Part shown: positions 1 through 9,039 of the stretch, in pieces
How positions within the stretch are numbered: position 1 is the first letter of the stretch
Layout: each line of letters begins with the position of its first letter
Origin: Planctomycetota bacterium
GTDB lineage: Bacteria; Planctomycetota; Planctomycetia; Planctomycetales; Planctomycetaceae
DNA: 53,572 bases
Assembly: GCA_003669125.1 (NCBI GenBank)
Contig: QWQF01000164.1
Coordinates: 1 to 53,572 of the forward strand
Reading direction: 5' to 3'
Position numbers and translations under genes: made by a program
Notes under the pieces: model-generated
Database searches by the model: none
The model's input: only the letters and a program-made list of their open reading frames with translations
Told to the model about the DNA's origin: nothing

Positions 1-152
1 CGCGACACCTCCTGGTCTGGTTTCCTGCGCTCCAGTCCGCAGTCACACGACCAGCAAACTCACGCAGACGAATTCCAGGAGAGAGATATCAAACCAACAG
101 CGATCGCGCCAGCTCGCCCACACTACCCAGCTATGCGCGCTGGCCGTGGTGG

Positions 153-1817
153 CTATTTGGCAACCGGAGCATTCACGGCGGGTGGTTGGGCGGGATCGGC
201 AGCCTCAACGATGTAGAACGTGAATGCGCCGAATTTCTTCTGGCACTTCGGGCACTTCGCCTTGGCGATGCCCTTGCCGTCCGCACCACCCAGCTTTTCC
301 TTTTTGCGGCCGTCTTCGCTCACGACCAAGCCGCACCCTTCACACTTTCGGCCCACGATGGCGAGCTTGAGGTTCGGATCGGCTTGGTGGTAATCGGCAC
401 TGGCCAACGCTTGAAACGTCTGCTCGGTGTAGTGGCATTTATGTTCGGTGAGTTGGTCGACCATCGGGATGCCGAAATCTTCGCCGAGTCCTTGCACACC
501 GAAAACCTCATCCATTTGTTTCGCGAACTCACGGAATTCTGATAACCAAAACGACGCGAAGAGTAGCTCATTACCTTCGGGAGGCTTCGGCAACCGCACA
601 GCGATGCGGTGATTACCAAACACCGGAATCCCGGCGAACATCGACTCGTGAGCGTAGATCACCGGTTGTACGACCTGAATCTGCTTGATCGCTTCCGGTC
701 CAAACAACCGCTGAGAGGCGACTTGGAGTTCCGACAGCGGCTTGCCTGCGGAGAGATGAGCGACTGCGGCGTCTCTCGCTTCCGGTTTCTTTTTGTCTGC
801 TCCGCCGAAGAGCCCTCCCTTTTTACTAAGGGTCAACAACAACAGTCCGTCGAGGCCGAACGCCAAATCCTGGGTCTCGAAAGTGCTTTCCAAACTGCCC
901 GGTTTGAGCTTCAGCTTGGTCGGGTCGAGCGGATGAATATGCGTTTCCTTAATCCACCGCGTGAATTTGCCAGCAACAAGTGCCCCGGTCGATTCGCTGG
1001 GAGCGGAGGCAACAGCCGTGTCGACCGGTCCAGCCTCGGCAACTTTTTCGTCGGCACGAACATGGGGCACGACGAACGCCGCTTTACAACGCGGGCACTT
1101 GCCCATTTGGCCGCGATGCTTCTCTTGCACTTCGATCTGATGTCCCCACGGACAAAAAATAATGAAGCCGGCTCGCGTGTCCCCCGGCTTCCGCTTGCCA
1201 CGTTGCTTACGGCGGCCTTCGGATTCTGATTCTTCCTGTTTCGCGATATCCAACAGGACATCACCCGCAGTCGCCTCGGAATGTGGAATATCGGGCCCAC
1301 GAAAAGCCGCTGAGGCTTTCTTTTCGCCCGGCTGTGCATCGTCCATTGGAACGTCGGGTAACTCCGCCGGAGCAGGCGCCACTGCCTGACTCGGAGCGAC
1401 AGCGGTCACGCCGGGGCTCAGCGCAAAATCATCATCGTCAGCCTGCGGAGGTAAACCTGCGGAATTCGACGGCGGTGAAACAGATGGGATCGTTCGAACC
1501 AAATGAGAAATCTCTCGTAGCGTTGGCGCGGCAACATTCGGAGCGTTCTCTCGCATCCGCTGGTAGGACTCGGCCATTTCTTTGCGAAGAAAGGCCCCGC
1601 ACTGATAACAACGCAGCAGTTCCTTGCGAACCATTTCGCCGCAATCGGGACAGGGGATCTCGTTGGAACTGACCCCCATGACTTCACTGTGCGTTTTCAA
1701 CTCGGACAGATCAACCTTCTGATCCGTGTGCAACACATGATGGCAGTTGGGACATTGAGCCGTGTCGCTGAGCAACATCGACTTACATTTCGGGCAGGTA
1801 ACGATGGCAACGCTCAT
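153..1817 (-). CDS. Multi-zinc-ribbon protein of unknown function
   Basis: A 554-residue protein with several zinc-ribbon-like cysteine pairs. Two lie at the N-terminus (C8/C11 with C22/C25, and C56/C59 with C70/C73). A third, in the middle, is of the form CPxG..CPRC, and a fourth near the C-terminus has CEGC and CPKC. Between the first two and the third is a Pro/Ala-rich, probably disordered linker. No signal peptide or membrane segment is visible, so it is probably cytoplasmic. I chose the ATG at 1817, directly before MSVAIVTCPKC, over an upstream in-frame ATG at 1895 that only adds a non-conserved leader. It is the last gene of a minus-strand run starting with the nuclease at 8946, but a 203-base gap separates it from the DUF1501 gene. 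I do not recognise the central domain. Metal binding is inferred from the cysteine spacing only. Confidence 0.8.
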   Translation of the reverse strand: MSVAIVTCPKCKSMLLSDTAQCPNCHHVLHTDQKVDLSELKTHSEVMGVSSNEIPCPDCGEMVRKELLRCYQCGAFLRKEMAESYQRMRENAPNVAAPTLREISHLVRTIPSVSPPSNSAGLPPQADDDDFALSPGVTAVAPSQAVAPAPAELPDVPMDDAQPGEKKASAAFRGPDIPHSEATAGDVLLDIAKQEESESEGRRKQRGKRKPGDTRAGFIIFCPWGHQIEVQEKHRGQMGKCPRCKAAFVVPHVRADEKVAEAGPVDTAVASAPSESTGALVAGKFTRWIKETHIHPLDPTKLKLKPGSLESTFETQDLAFGLDGLLLLTLSKKGGLFGGADKKKPEARDAAVAHLSAGKPLSELQVASQRLFGPEAIKQIQVVQPVIYAHESMFAGIPVFGNHRIAVRLPKPPEGNELLFASFWLSEFREFAKQMDEVFGVQGLGEDFGIPMVDQLTEHKCHYTEQTFQALASADYHQADPNLKLAIVGRKCEGCGLVVSEDGRKKEKLGGADGKGIAKAKCPKCQKKFGAFTFYIVEAADPAQPPAVNAPVAK

Positions 1818-2020
1818 AATTAGGCGAGTCTCGTGGGACGGCCGCGAAGCCGTCTTTATCAAAAAATTAGGAACGAAAAACACCGACAAGAACACGAAAC
1901 ATCGGAGGAGAATCTCCGGGCGCCCACTGTATCAGAGCCAAAACCAGATTACACCGAATAAGTCGGGGGAGCTTGAATCCCCCATTTGGCGGTTCCGATT
2001 GGGCGGAATCTGCCGGGGTG

Positions 2021-3436
2021 TTACGCCAACACGTCCCAGACCGGCTGTCCGCCGTGCGAAATTGGGATCGGACGCGTGAGATGATCGGGGACGGTCGCTT
2101 CGTGCGAGATACCCAGCAGATGATAGATCGTCGCACAGAGATCGCCGGGCGTGACCGGGAAGTCGATGGGATATGCCGCCTGTTTGTCGCTCGTTCCGTA
2201 GACACAGCCAGGCTTCACGGCCCCGCCAGCCAGTAAGGCGAAGCCGCATTGCGGCCAGTGATCGCGGCCGGCGGCTTTGTTGATCTTCGGAGTGCGGCCC
2301 ATGTCTCCGCACATCACGACCAAGGTGCTGTCCCACAAGCCGCGAGCCTGCAAGTCCTCAAACAGTGCCGGCAGCGAACGGTCGATGAACGGCAGCCGCA
2401 GATTCTTCAACATCCGGAAATTGTTGTTGTGCGTGTCCCAGTGGCCGTTGGCTTTTGATTCGGTGTGAATCGTGACGTAGCTGACTCCGTGTTCGACCAA
2501 TCGTCGAGCCATCAACGTCGAGGAACCGAACAGGTCGCGTCCGTAACGATCGCGAGTCGCATCGGTTTCGAGCGACAGATCGAACGCTGTGCGAACGCGG
2601 CTCGACAGCAGCAAATCGAACGCGGACTTTTGCCACTGGTCGAGTTCACGAGTCGCTCGCGAACCTTCCGCCAATCGAGCGTTCGCATCGAACTGCTGCA
2701 ACAGTGATCTTCGGCGATCGAGCACATCTGCCGTCAGCGAGTCGTCCAACGACGGCATCTGCGGATCGCCAATCGCCCAGACGTCGTCGCTGTAAAAGTC
2801 TTTTTTCGGATCGAGCGGCTTGTCGAGCTTCGGATCGCAGGTGCTGAACAGCGGATCGTATTTGCGGCCGAGGAACCCGCCGTAAGGCCCCGCTCGCCTC
2901 AACGCTTGCGAGTAACCGGGCAGCGCTGGCAACACGATGTAGGGCGGCACTCCTAGCTGCCCGCAGCCGAAGTACGTCGCGACCGATCCCATGCTCGGAT
3001 AGTCCGTCGGCCGCCAATAGTAATCCTGGTTGTCGACACCGCCGGTGAAGCCGGTCATCACCGCGTACGGATTGTGGCTGTTGTACGGATGCGAGATCGT
3101 CCGAATCAGCGTGACCTGTTTCATCCACTGAGCCATGCGCGGCAAGTGCTCGCAGATCGGCAAGCCGGACACGCTGGTCGAGATCGAGCCGAACTCGCCG
3201 CGCACTTCCGGCGGAGCATCCGGCTTCGGATCGAACATGTCGATGTGACTCGGTCCACCGAACAGATCGATCAAGATCACGGACTTGATTCGCGGAGTGT
3301 GCTTGACCAATGGCGCTGCGCTACCGGCTGAAGTCGCCAGCAAGCCGCCGAACAACGACAACCCACCGGCACGCAAAATCGCTCGCCGCGAAACACCATC
3401 ACACGCTTGGCCACGAGGACCGAGAAGAGTCAGCAT
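2021..3436 (-). CDS. DUF1501 domain protein with Tat-type leader
   Basis: A 471-residue DUF1501 protein, a family with an alkaline-phosphatase/sulfatase-like fold that is very abundant in planctomycetes. The N-terminus has a twin-arginine-like stretch (SRRAILRAGGLSLFGG) followed by a small-residue hydrophobic segment, so export in folded form is likely. Family signatures visible are LFGGPSHIDMFDPKP near residue 58, HPYNSHNPYAVMTG, VMCGDMGRTPKIN, GRDHWP, and a C-terminal PGDLCATIYHLLGI. An AG-rich Shine-Dalgarno (GAAGAGG) sits just upstream of the ATG. It lies 20 bases after the small membrane protein gene. Another DUF1501 gene lies beyond that, so two paralogues follow a single PSD1 gene. The substrate of the family is unknown; sulfatase or phosphatase activity is only suggested by fold. 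Confidence 0.93.
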   Translation of the reverse strand: MLTLLGPRGQACDGVSRRAILRAGGLSLFGGLLATSAGSAAPLVKHTPRIKSVILIDLFGGPSHIDMFDPKPDAPPEVRGEFGSISTSVSGLPICEHLPRMAQWMKQVTLIRTISHPYNSHNPYAVMTGFTGGVDNQDYYWRPTDYPSMGSVATYFGCGQLGVPPYIVLPALPGYSQALRRAGPYGGFLGRKYDPLFSTCDPKLDKPLDPKKDFYSDDVWAIGDPQMPSLDDSLTADVLDRRRSLLQQFDANARLAEGSRATRELDQWQKSAFDLLLSSRVRTAFDLSLETDATRDRYGRDLFGSSTLMARRLVEHGVSYVTIHTESKANGHWDTHNNNFRMLKNLRLPFIDRSLPALFEDLQARGLWDSTLVVMCGDMGRTPKINKAAGRDHWPQCGFALLAGGAVKPGCVYGTSDKQAAYPIDFPVTPGDLCATIYHLLGISHEATVPDHLTRPIPISHGGQPVWDVLA

Positions 3437-3456
3437 TGGGAATCCTCTTCAATTAC

Positions 3457-3822
3457 TCAAAGAAGGCTGAGTCCCTTCCTCAAAAACATCCAGCCGCCAA
3501 GGCCAGCCATGTCAGTCAGTTGGCTGGCGATCGGAAATGAAATTGCCAAAGCAACCCACAACCCGTGTTTCAAATAAACTTGGTCCATTGCCGTCAACGA
3601 ACGTCGTCGCCGGGCGATCATGAACAACACGCCAGCCCAATAAGCCACAGAAGCGCGGATGAAAACGAATGCGACAAAACCGCCGTCGAGAATCAAGAAC
3701 GTAAACAACGTCAGGCAGAGTTGCATCCCAGCCGCGCGAATGAATGGCGACCTACGGCAAGGCAAAGCGGAAATCGGCTTCTCGACGTTGGACGGACCAA
3801 TCGCGGGGATTCCTTGAATCAT
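3457..3822 (-). CDS. Small membrane protein between two DUF1501 genes
   Basis: About 121 residues with three or four hydrophobic stretches (LCLTLFTFLILDGGFVAFVF, then AYWAGVLFMIA followed by RRRR, and GLWVALAISFPIASQL). It is therefore probably a small polytopic inner-membrane protein. The basic RRRR after the second segment suggests a cytoplasmic loop. The start is uncertain: ATG at 3822 is given, and an in-frame GTG at 3840 would add six residues. Neither has a clear Shine-Dalgarno. It sits tightly between two DUF1501 genes in the same direction, so co-transcription is likely. I do not recognise a family and infer no function. Confidence 0.6.
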   Translation of the reverse strand: MIQGIPAIGPSNVEKPISALPCRRSPFIRAAGMQLCLTLFTFLILDGGFVAFVFIRASVAYWAGVLFMIARRRRSLTAMDQVYLKHGLWVALAISFPIASQLTDMAGLGGWMFLRKGLSLL

Positions 3823-3851
3823 GATTCGATTCCCAGCCACTCGGCGTGACG

Positions 3852-5228
3852 TTACCCGAAGACTTCCTGCACGACTTTACCGCCGTTGACGGTCACCAGT
3901 TCGCGACGGTTGTGATGTTCGTAAACCAGTTCGTGTTGGTCGAGTCCAAGTGCCTGCAAAATCGTCGCATGAAGGTCATTCGGATGAACGGGCCGCTCGA
4001 TTGCAGCATAACCGACCTCATCGGTCTTGCCGATAATCTGACCTCCGCGAACTCCGCCACCGGCCAGCCATGTCGTGTAGCCTGAAGGAGAATGATCACG
4101 GCCGGGCTTGGATGTTCCGCGTTGCGAAGCCGGAGTGCGGCCGAACTCGCCGCCGCAGATGACCAGCGTTTCGTCGAGCAAGCCGCGTCGTTTGAGGTCG
4201 ATCAGCAGCGCGGCCAGCGGCTTGTCGATTGCGCGACACTTCTTGCCGTGGTTGTCCTCGATGTCGGCGTGAGCGTCCCAGCCGCCGGAGCGAATTTGAA
4301 TGAACCGCACGCCCCGCTCGACCAATCGCCGAGTCAGCAAACAGATGCGGCCGTACTCGGCGGTCTCTTTCTGATCGAGGCCGTACAGCGAATGCGTCTC
4401 GGAGGTTTCTTGCTTGAGGTCGAACGCCGCTGGAGCCGTCATCTGCATCCGAAAACTCAACTCATAGGCGCGGATGCGAGCCTCCAATTCCGAGTCGTCC
4501 GGATGCCGCTCCAAATGCTGACGATTGAGAGCGCCGAGCAACCGCAACTGCGCGACGCGATCCGACTCGGTGAAGCCGGGCGGCAGCGCGAGGTTCGGAA
4601 TGCCCTTTTCGGAATCGACCGGCACTCCCTGAAACCGAGCCGGCAAGAAGCCGGTCCCGATCGCTGGCGGCCGAATCGTCTCGCCCGTCTTGAACACGAC
4701 GAAGCCGGGCAGGTCCGAGTTCTCGCTCCCCAGCCCGTACGTCAGCCACGCGCCGAGACTCGGCCGATCACCGACCTGCGTGCCGGTCGTCGCGATGAAC
4801 TCCGCCGGTGCATGAATCGGCGAGTCATGCTGGCAACTCCGAATCACGCACAAGTCATCGACGCACCGCCCCAACTCTGGATGCAAGTCCGACACCGGAA
4901 TCCCGCTCTCGCCGTACGGCCGAAACTTCCACGGACTGCCCAGCAAATTATTGAGCGGCGACCGCGCGATCTTCGGAATGTTTTTGCCGATCGACTCCGG
5001 CACGTCCCGCCCATGCAGTTCCTGGAGCAACGGCTTTGGATCGAACGTATCGACCTGACTTGGCCCACCGCCTTGAAAAATGAAGATCACGGAGCGAGTC
5101 GTTGCGCGGGAGTGCGACGGTGACAGTGACTCCATTCCCAACAGTCCGTCGTTGCGCAACAAGTCGGCCAGCGCGACTGAGCCGAAGCCGAGCGCCGATC
5201 GCTGCAACATTCGACGACGTGTCATCAA
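3852..5228 (-). CDS. DUF1501 domain protein with Tat-type leader
   Basis: A 458-residue DUF1501 protein. The N-terminus MTRRRMLQRSALGFGSVAL is a clear twin-arginine-type leader. Family motifs present are FQGGGPSQVDTFDPKP near residue 52, SCQHDSPIHAPAEFIATTG, ICGGEFGRTPASQ, GRDHSPSGYTTW, and HPNDLHATILQALGLD near the C-terminus. It is more typical of the family than the paralogue at 2021-3436. It lies 44 bases downstream of the PSD1 gene, the usual planctomycete arrangement in which a cytochrome-domain PSD1 protein and a DUF1501 protein are encoded as a pair. Function is unknown. Localisation outside the cytoplasm is inferred from the leader. Confidence 0.95.
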   Translation of the reverse strand: MMTRRRMLQRSALGFGSVALADLLRNDGLLGMESLSPSHSRATTRSVIFIFQGGGPSQVDTFDPKPLLQELHGRDVPESIGKNIPKIARSPLNNLLGSPWKFRPYGESGIPVSDLHPELGRCVDDLCVIRSCQHDSPIHAPAEFIATTGTQVGDRPSLGAWLTYGLGSENSDLPGFVVFKTGETIRPPAIGTGFLPARFQGVPVDSEKGIPNLALPPGFTESDRVAQLRLLGALNRQHLERHPDDSELEARIRAYELSFRMQMTAPAAFDLKQETSETHSLYGLDQKETAEYGRICLLTRRLVERGVRFIQIRSGGWDAHADIEDNHGKKCRAIDKPLAALLIDLKRRGLLDETLVICGGEFGRTPASQRGTSKPGRDHSPSGYTTWLAGGGVRGGQIIGKTDEVGYAAIERPVHPNDLHATILQALGLDQHELVYEHHNRRELVTVNGGKVVQEVFG

Positions 5229-5272
5229 GGTATGAACTCCGCGAAATCACGACCTACAAAAAAAGACGCCGA

Positions 5273-7837
5273 TCACTCCAAAGACGATAACTCGCTCAGG
5301 TTCATCATCACATGGCACAACAACTGGAACGGTGTTGGGGCGTTCGGCGTCGCTGAACCTCCGGAACGTTTCGCGGTTTCTTCGTTGAGGAATTTGAGCA
5401 GCGCGAGGCGTTCGGTTTCGGTGGCGGGGCGGCTGAGGACTTCGCGGAACAGCAGGTCGATTTGCCGCTCACGGTCGAGGCCGGCAAGCGATTCGATCCG
5501 CTGAGCCAACGTGATGGCGGCTCGCAGCGCGAATTCGTTGTTGAGCAGAAACAAAGCGTGCAACGGTGTCGTCGAGACATGCCGCTGCGGACAACTTTCC
5601 GAGGCTTCGTTTGGGCCGTCGAACAGGCCTTGCATCGACGGTGGATGGCCTCGCTTTTGGAACAGGTACAGGTTGCGGCGGTTGGACTTCTCGCGAACTT
5701 CGAGCGACTCGCCCAGTCCTCCAACGCTCGGCCCGCCGATGCGGCGTTCGAGCAAGCCGGCGACGGCGAGTTGCACATCGCGCAAGACTTCAGCTTCGAC
5801 ACGATGGCGTGGAAAATTGCGTAGCCGATACGTCCGCGACGTGACGATCAGCCGTTGGATGTGTTTCGTGCTCCAGCCAGAGTCGATCAGTTCGCTGGCA
5901 AGCCAACCGAGCAATTCTGGATGCGTCGGCTTGGCGCCGCGCACACCGAAGTCATCGGCTGTCGCGACAAGCCCCGTTCCGAAATGCCATTGCCACAGCC
6001 GATTGACCCACACGCGAGCCGTCAGCGGATGACGTGGATCGGTCAGCCAGTTGGCGAGGTCGAGACGGGTGAGTTGCGAGTTGTGAGTGACGAGTGGCGA
6101 GTTGGGCTGCGATATCTTCAACTCGCCACTGGCCACTGCGAACTCGCCGCTCCCTCCCAAAACCGCTGGCACTCCCGCCGTCACGACAGGCCCGATGCCG
6201 TGAACGTCGCCGCGAATCTTCACGGAACCTCGCTCGCGCGACAGCGCGTCTCGATCAAACGGCAACGGGTAGAAGCCGATGCTCGGCAGCACGTTGAGCC
6301 GATGCGGACTCGTCGCCGGCGAATAAAACGCGAACGTCTGTGGCACGCGCGGCGACATCTTTTCGATTTCGGTGATCTTGCGTTTGATCTCGTCGTACAG
6401 CTTCCGATCCGACTCTGGGATGTACCGATCAAGCACATTCACCGAGGCCTGAAACTTGAGATCCACCAACCGCGCGAGCCGTTCTTGTTCGACCTCGCGC
6501 TGCTCGACCGGTGCCTCGTAGGCTGATCGCTCGTCCGGCGTCAGCGAACGCCGCACCTCGTCGTGGAACCGTCGCCGAGCCGACTCCAACAGCGATTCTC
6601 GCAACGCGAGAGCCGGTTCGTATTCGGGAGGCCGCCGGGCTTCGAAGTCGCGTCGCAGCGACGGATCGCGCAGAGCGACATCAATCGGCTGGCCGGTGAC
6701 GAAGTACGCTTGCAGGCGATAGTAATCGCGAGTCGTGATGGGATCGGACTTGTGGTTGTGGCACTGAGCACACTGCATCGTCAGACCGAGAAACGCATTT
6801 GCGGTCGCGTTGGTGATGTCCACGAGCACGTCGTTGCGTTGCCGCCACTTGTCCTCTTCGTTGCTGCTGATGCGAGCCGCCGCGAGGAACCCGGTCGCGA
6901 TCACATTCTCGTCGGAATACGGCTGCAATTCGTCGCCGGCGATCTGTTGCCGCACGAACTCGTCGAACGGCTTGTCGCTGTTGAAAGCGTTGATGACGTA
7001 GTCGCGATACCGCCACGCGAAGGACCGCGGATGATTGCTCTCGTAGCCTTCCGACTCGGCCCATCTCGCGACGTCGAGCCAATGCCGCGTCCAGCGTTCG
7101 CCGTAGGCGGGCGACGCGAGCAGCCGATCCACGAGTTGCTCGTAGGCACCAGGCGATTCATCGGCGATGAACTCTTCGACCTCCTCGCGACTCGGCGGCA
7201 GGCCGAGCAGATCGAGCGACAGTCGGCGAATGAGTGTGCGGCGGTCGGCTTCGTCGGCCGGAGTTACGCCAAGCTCGTGATGCTTCGCGGAGATGAAGTC
7301 GTCGATCGGGTTGTTTGTGGCGGACGCGTCCCGCGTCTGTCGATTCTTTCGGAGGCGAGACGCATCCACCACGACCGGTTGAAACGCCCAATGGTCCGAT
7401 TTCACTTTCGGTGCCGGCAGCAACTCGTCGTCCCAAACCAAGCCGTCGTCGATCCATTTTCGCAACGTCGCGATCTCGGCGGGCTTCAGCCGATCCCCTT
7501 CCGCCGGCATCACCACTTTTGGATCGCGACCTTCGAGCACTTCAATGACGCGGCTCTTTCCGCTCTTGCCGAGGACGACCAGCGGCCGGCCGGTCGTCTC
7601 GCCGAGCCACTCGCCGCGAACATCCAGCCGAATTCCCGACGACGTGTCCCCTCCGAGATGACATTCCCAGCAGCGTCGCGACAGAATCGGGAACACATCG
7701 CGGCGAAAGTCGAGCTTCGTGGAAGTTGTCGGCGTGGGCTCCTCGGCGAGCGACAGCGCCGAGGCCACCGCGACCAACACGCTCACGATCGCCAGCGCGG
7801 AGCAGCGTTCGAAGATCATGAAGAATCGAGTCGGCAT
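5273..7837 (-). CDS. PSCyt1/DUF1549/DUF1553 (PSD1) secreted cytochrome-domain protein
   Basis: An 854-residue planctomycete cytochrome-domain protein. A hydrophobic signal segment (ALAIVSVLVAVASALSLA) is followed by a PSCyt1 domain whose heme-type motif is CWECH. DUF1549 comes next (PIDDFISAKHHELG, GLPPSREEV, ERWTRHWLDVARWAES) and includes a second CxxCH, CAQCHNHKSDP. DUF1553 is C-terminal (DPRHPLTARVWVNRLWQWHFG, PTHPELLGWLA). Covalent heme is expected from the motifs but not shown. I chose the start at MPTRFF (7837) because the longer frame from 7903 overlaps the nuclease stop; an alternative ATG follows six codons later. The linker before DUF1553 carries a repetitive low-complexity stretch (SGEFAVASGELKI then SPLVTHNSQLT) that looks like a translated repeat. 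The paired DUF1501 gene is immediately downstream. Confidence 0.93.
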   Translation of the reverse strand: MPTRFFMIFERCSALAIVSVLVAVASALSLAEEPTPTTSTKLDFRRDVFPILSRRCWECHLGGDTSSGIRLDVRGEWLGETTGRPLVVLGKSGKSRVIEVLEGRDPKVVMPAEGDRLKPAEIATLRKWIDDGLVWDDELLPAPKVKSDHWAFQPVVVDASRLRKNRQTRDASATNNPIDDFISAKHHELGVTPADEADRRTLIRRLSLDLLGLPPSREEVEEFIADESPGAYEQLVDRLLASPAYGERWTRHWLDVARWAESEGYESNHPRSFAWRYRDYVINAFNSDKPFDEFVRQQIAGDELQPYSDENVIATGFLAAARISSNEEDKWRQRNDVLVDITNATANAFLGLTMQCAQCHNHKSDPITTRDYYRLQAYFVTGQPIDVALRDPSLRRDFEARRPPEYEPALALRESLLESARRRFHDEVRRSLTPDERSAYEAPVEQREVEQERLARLVDLKFQASVNVLDRYIPESDRKLYDEIKRKITEIEKMSPRVPQTFAFYSPATSPHRLNVLPSIGFYPLPFDRDALSRERGSVKIRGDVHGIGPVVTAGVPAVLGGSGEFAVASGELKISQPNSPLVTHNSQLTRLDLANWLTDPRHPLTARVWVNRLWQWHFGTGLVATADDFGVRGAKPTHPELLGWLASELIDSGWSTKHIQRLIVTSRTYRLRNFPRHRVEAEVLRDVQLAVAGLLERRIGGPSVGGLGESLEVREKSNRRNLYLFQKRGHPPSMQGLFDGPNEASESCPQRHVSTTPLHALFLLNNEFALRAAITLAQRIESLAGLDRERQIDLLFREVLSRPATETERLALLKFLNEETAKRSGGSATPNAPTPFQLLCHVMMNLSELSSLE
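6068..6170. repeat. Short inverted/direct GAGT-rich repeat inside a PSD1 gene
   Basis: A run of related GAGTTGCGAGT/GAGTGGCGAGTT units. The unit at 6093-6103 (AGTGGCGAGTT) has an exact 11-base inverted copy at 6120-6130, and a further GCGAACTCGC variant follows. On the coding strand it is read as the low-complexity linker between DUF1549 and DUF1553. I regard it as a mobile or amplified short repeat tolerated in frame. Confidence 0.6.
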
Positions 7838-7899
7838 CGGCAAATTCTCGCAATGCGGTCTCGTCAAGGAGGCGTCCTTGACGTTGAGTCCCGATGAAA

Positions 7900-8946
7900 T
7901 CAACGCACGATCTGCTTCAACGCTTCGGCCAAGCGATAGCCCGCAAGCGTGACACGACGACGGGCGATCAACTGTGATTGAGTGGCATCGTGCTCGGAGA
8001 GCGCGGGAACTTTGTCGGCGGGGACGGTGCCACGATCAACGTCTTCCCAACGGACGAGCGAGAATTTTCCGTCGCGGTAGATTTGAGTCTTCGCCAGCAG
8101 ATAACTCTCGGCCGCCCAGTCGCGAGGGTGATGATGGTCGGCGAATTCGGGAAACTTCGCCGGAGCAAAGGCGGCATCGTGAGTCAGTTCGTCAGCCAAT
8201 TGGCAGACGGCATCGAAACGCGAATCGGAACTCAACATGCCGTCCCAGCAGGCGTGCAGACGCATCGGCTTGTCGGATTCCGAACGGCGGATCGCCAGCA
8301 AGTTGCCTCCCTGATCGCCGTGATCTCCTTCGGGAAACAGTTTTTTGTCAACCAGCGCGACGGCGTGCATCGGCTGATGCAGATCGCCTACCAGATGGAA
8401 CAGCCAGCAGATCCTGACGGCCTCATTGGCCTCGGCCGACAGACCGGCGACGGCTCCGGCGTCGTGTTTGGTTTTGCCACGCAGCACGTCGAGGCTCTGC
8501 TCGATCTGCGCAACGATGTTGGTTTCGTTCGGCAACGCCTCGCGCGGCAGCGCCGACTCGTTCTGCCCAGCGTGGTACGGGAAATTGACGTAGTGCCACA
8601 CACCCCGATGAAACTTGTGCTTCGGATGTTTGGCGACAGCCTCTTTCGACATCGACTTCGGGGGCCGGATGTAATCGGACCAAGTGGAGGCTCGCAGAAA
8701 GGCCCACTCGGAATCGGTCGCGTGGCTCGGCCGATTCGAAATGAGGGAGGTCTCAAAATGCGGATGCGTCTTCATGCGCGTGAAGACGGCTTCACGTTGC
8801 GACTCCGTCAGCCGGAGCCAGGCGATGCGAGCGACAACCATGTGTCCGGCGTCGTTCCAAGCCCACGACGGAGAAGCCGCCAAGCTGATGGCGACCATCG
8901 CTGCCACGAACAGAATCCCGATTCTGCAAACCGATCGGCTCGACAT
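7900..8946 (-). CDS. Secreted S1/P1-family nuclease
   Basis: A 348-residue zinc-dependent endonuclease of the S1/P1 family, which cleaves single-stranded nucleic acid. A signal peptide of about 29 residues ends at SWA, which would leave Trp30 as the mature N-terminus, matching the N-terminal Trp zinc ligand of P1 nuclease. Other ligand motifs follow in order: H35 in WNDAGH, HYVNFP, HLVGDLHQPMH (His, Asp and His ligands), GDQGGNLLAI and LHACWD. It should act in the periplasm or outside the cell, salvaging phosphate or nucleosides. It is the first gene of the minus-strand run into the PSD1/DUF1501 genes, 62 bases ahead of the PSD1 start, and diverges from the C45 gene over 93 bases. The only plausible alternative is a phospholipase C-like member of the same fold. 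Confidence 0.93.
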   Translation of the reverse strand: MSSRSVCRIGILFVAAMVAISLAASPSWAWNDAGHMVVARIAWLRLTESQREAVFTRMKTHPHFETSLISNRPSHATDSEWAFLRASTWSDYIRPPKSMSKEAVAKHPKHKFHRGVWHYVNFPYHAGQNESALPREALPNETNIVAQIEQSLDVLRGKTKHDAGAVAGLSAEANEAVRICWLFHLVGDLHQPMHAVALVDKKLFPEGDHGDQGGNLLAIRRSESDKPMRLHACWDGMLSSDSRFDAVCQLADELTHDAAFAPAKFPEFADHHHPRDWAAESYLLAKTQIYRDGKFSLVRWEDVDRGTVPADKVPALSEHDATQSQLIARRRVTLAGYRLAEALKQIVR

Positions 8947-9039
8947 GACAACCTCGCGTCACAGATTCCTCGCGCGGCAACCGCGCCACACGACGTGTTG
9001 GACTCTATAGTTCGCGTCACCCAGGACCAAGGAAGACTC

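Noticed and set aside
1..152. Window start, possible gene end
   Set aside because: No supported frame or RNA was found in these 152 bases.
1837..1854. GACGGC...GCCGTC hairpin before the zinc-ribbon gene
   Set aside because: Only a 6-bp stem with no T-tract in either direction. Too weak to call a terminator or regulatory element.
4092..5123. 343-residue plus-strand open frame
   Set aside because: It is antisense to the DUF1501 gene, which has clear family motifs.
6563..7897. 444-residue plus-strand open frame
   Set aside because: It is antisense to the PSD1 gene, whose CxxCH and DUF1549 motifs are intact, and it shows no recognisable domain.
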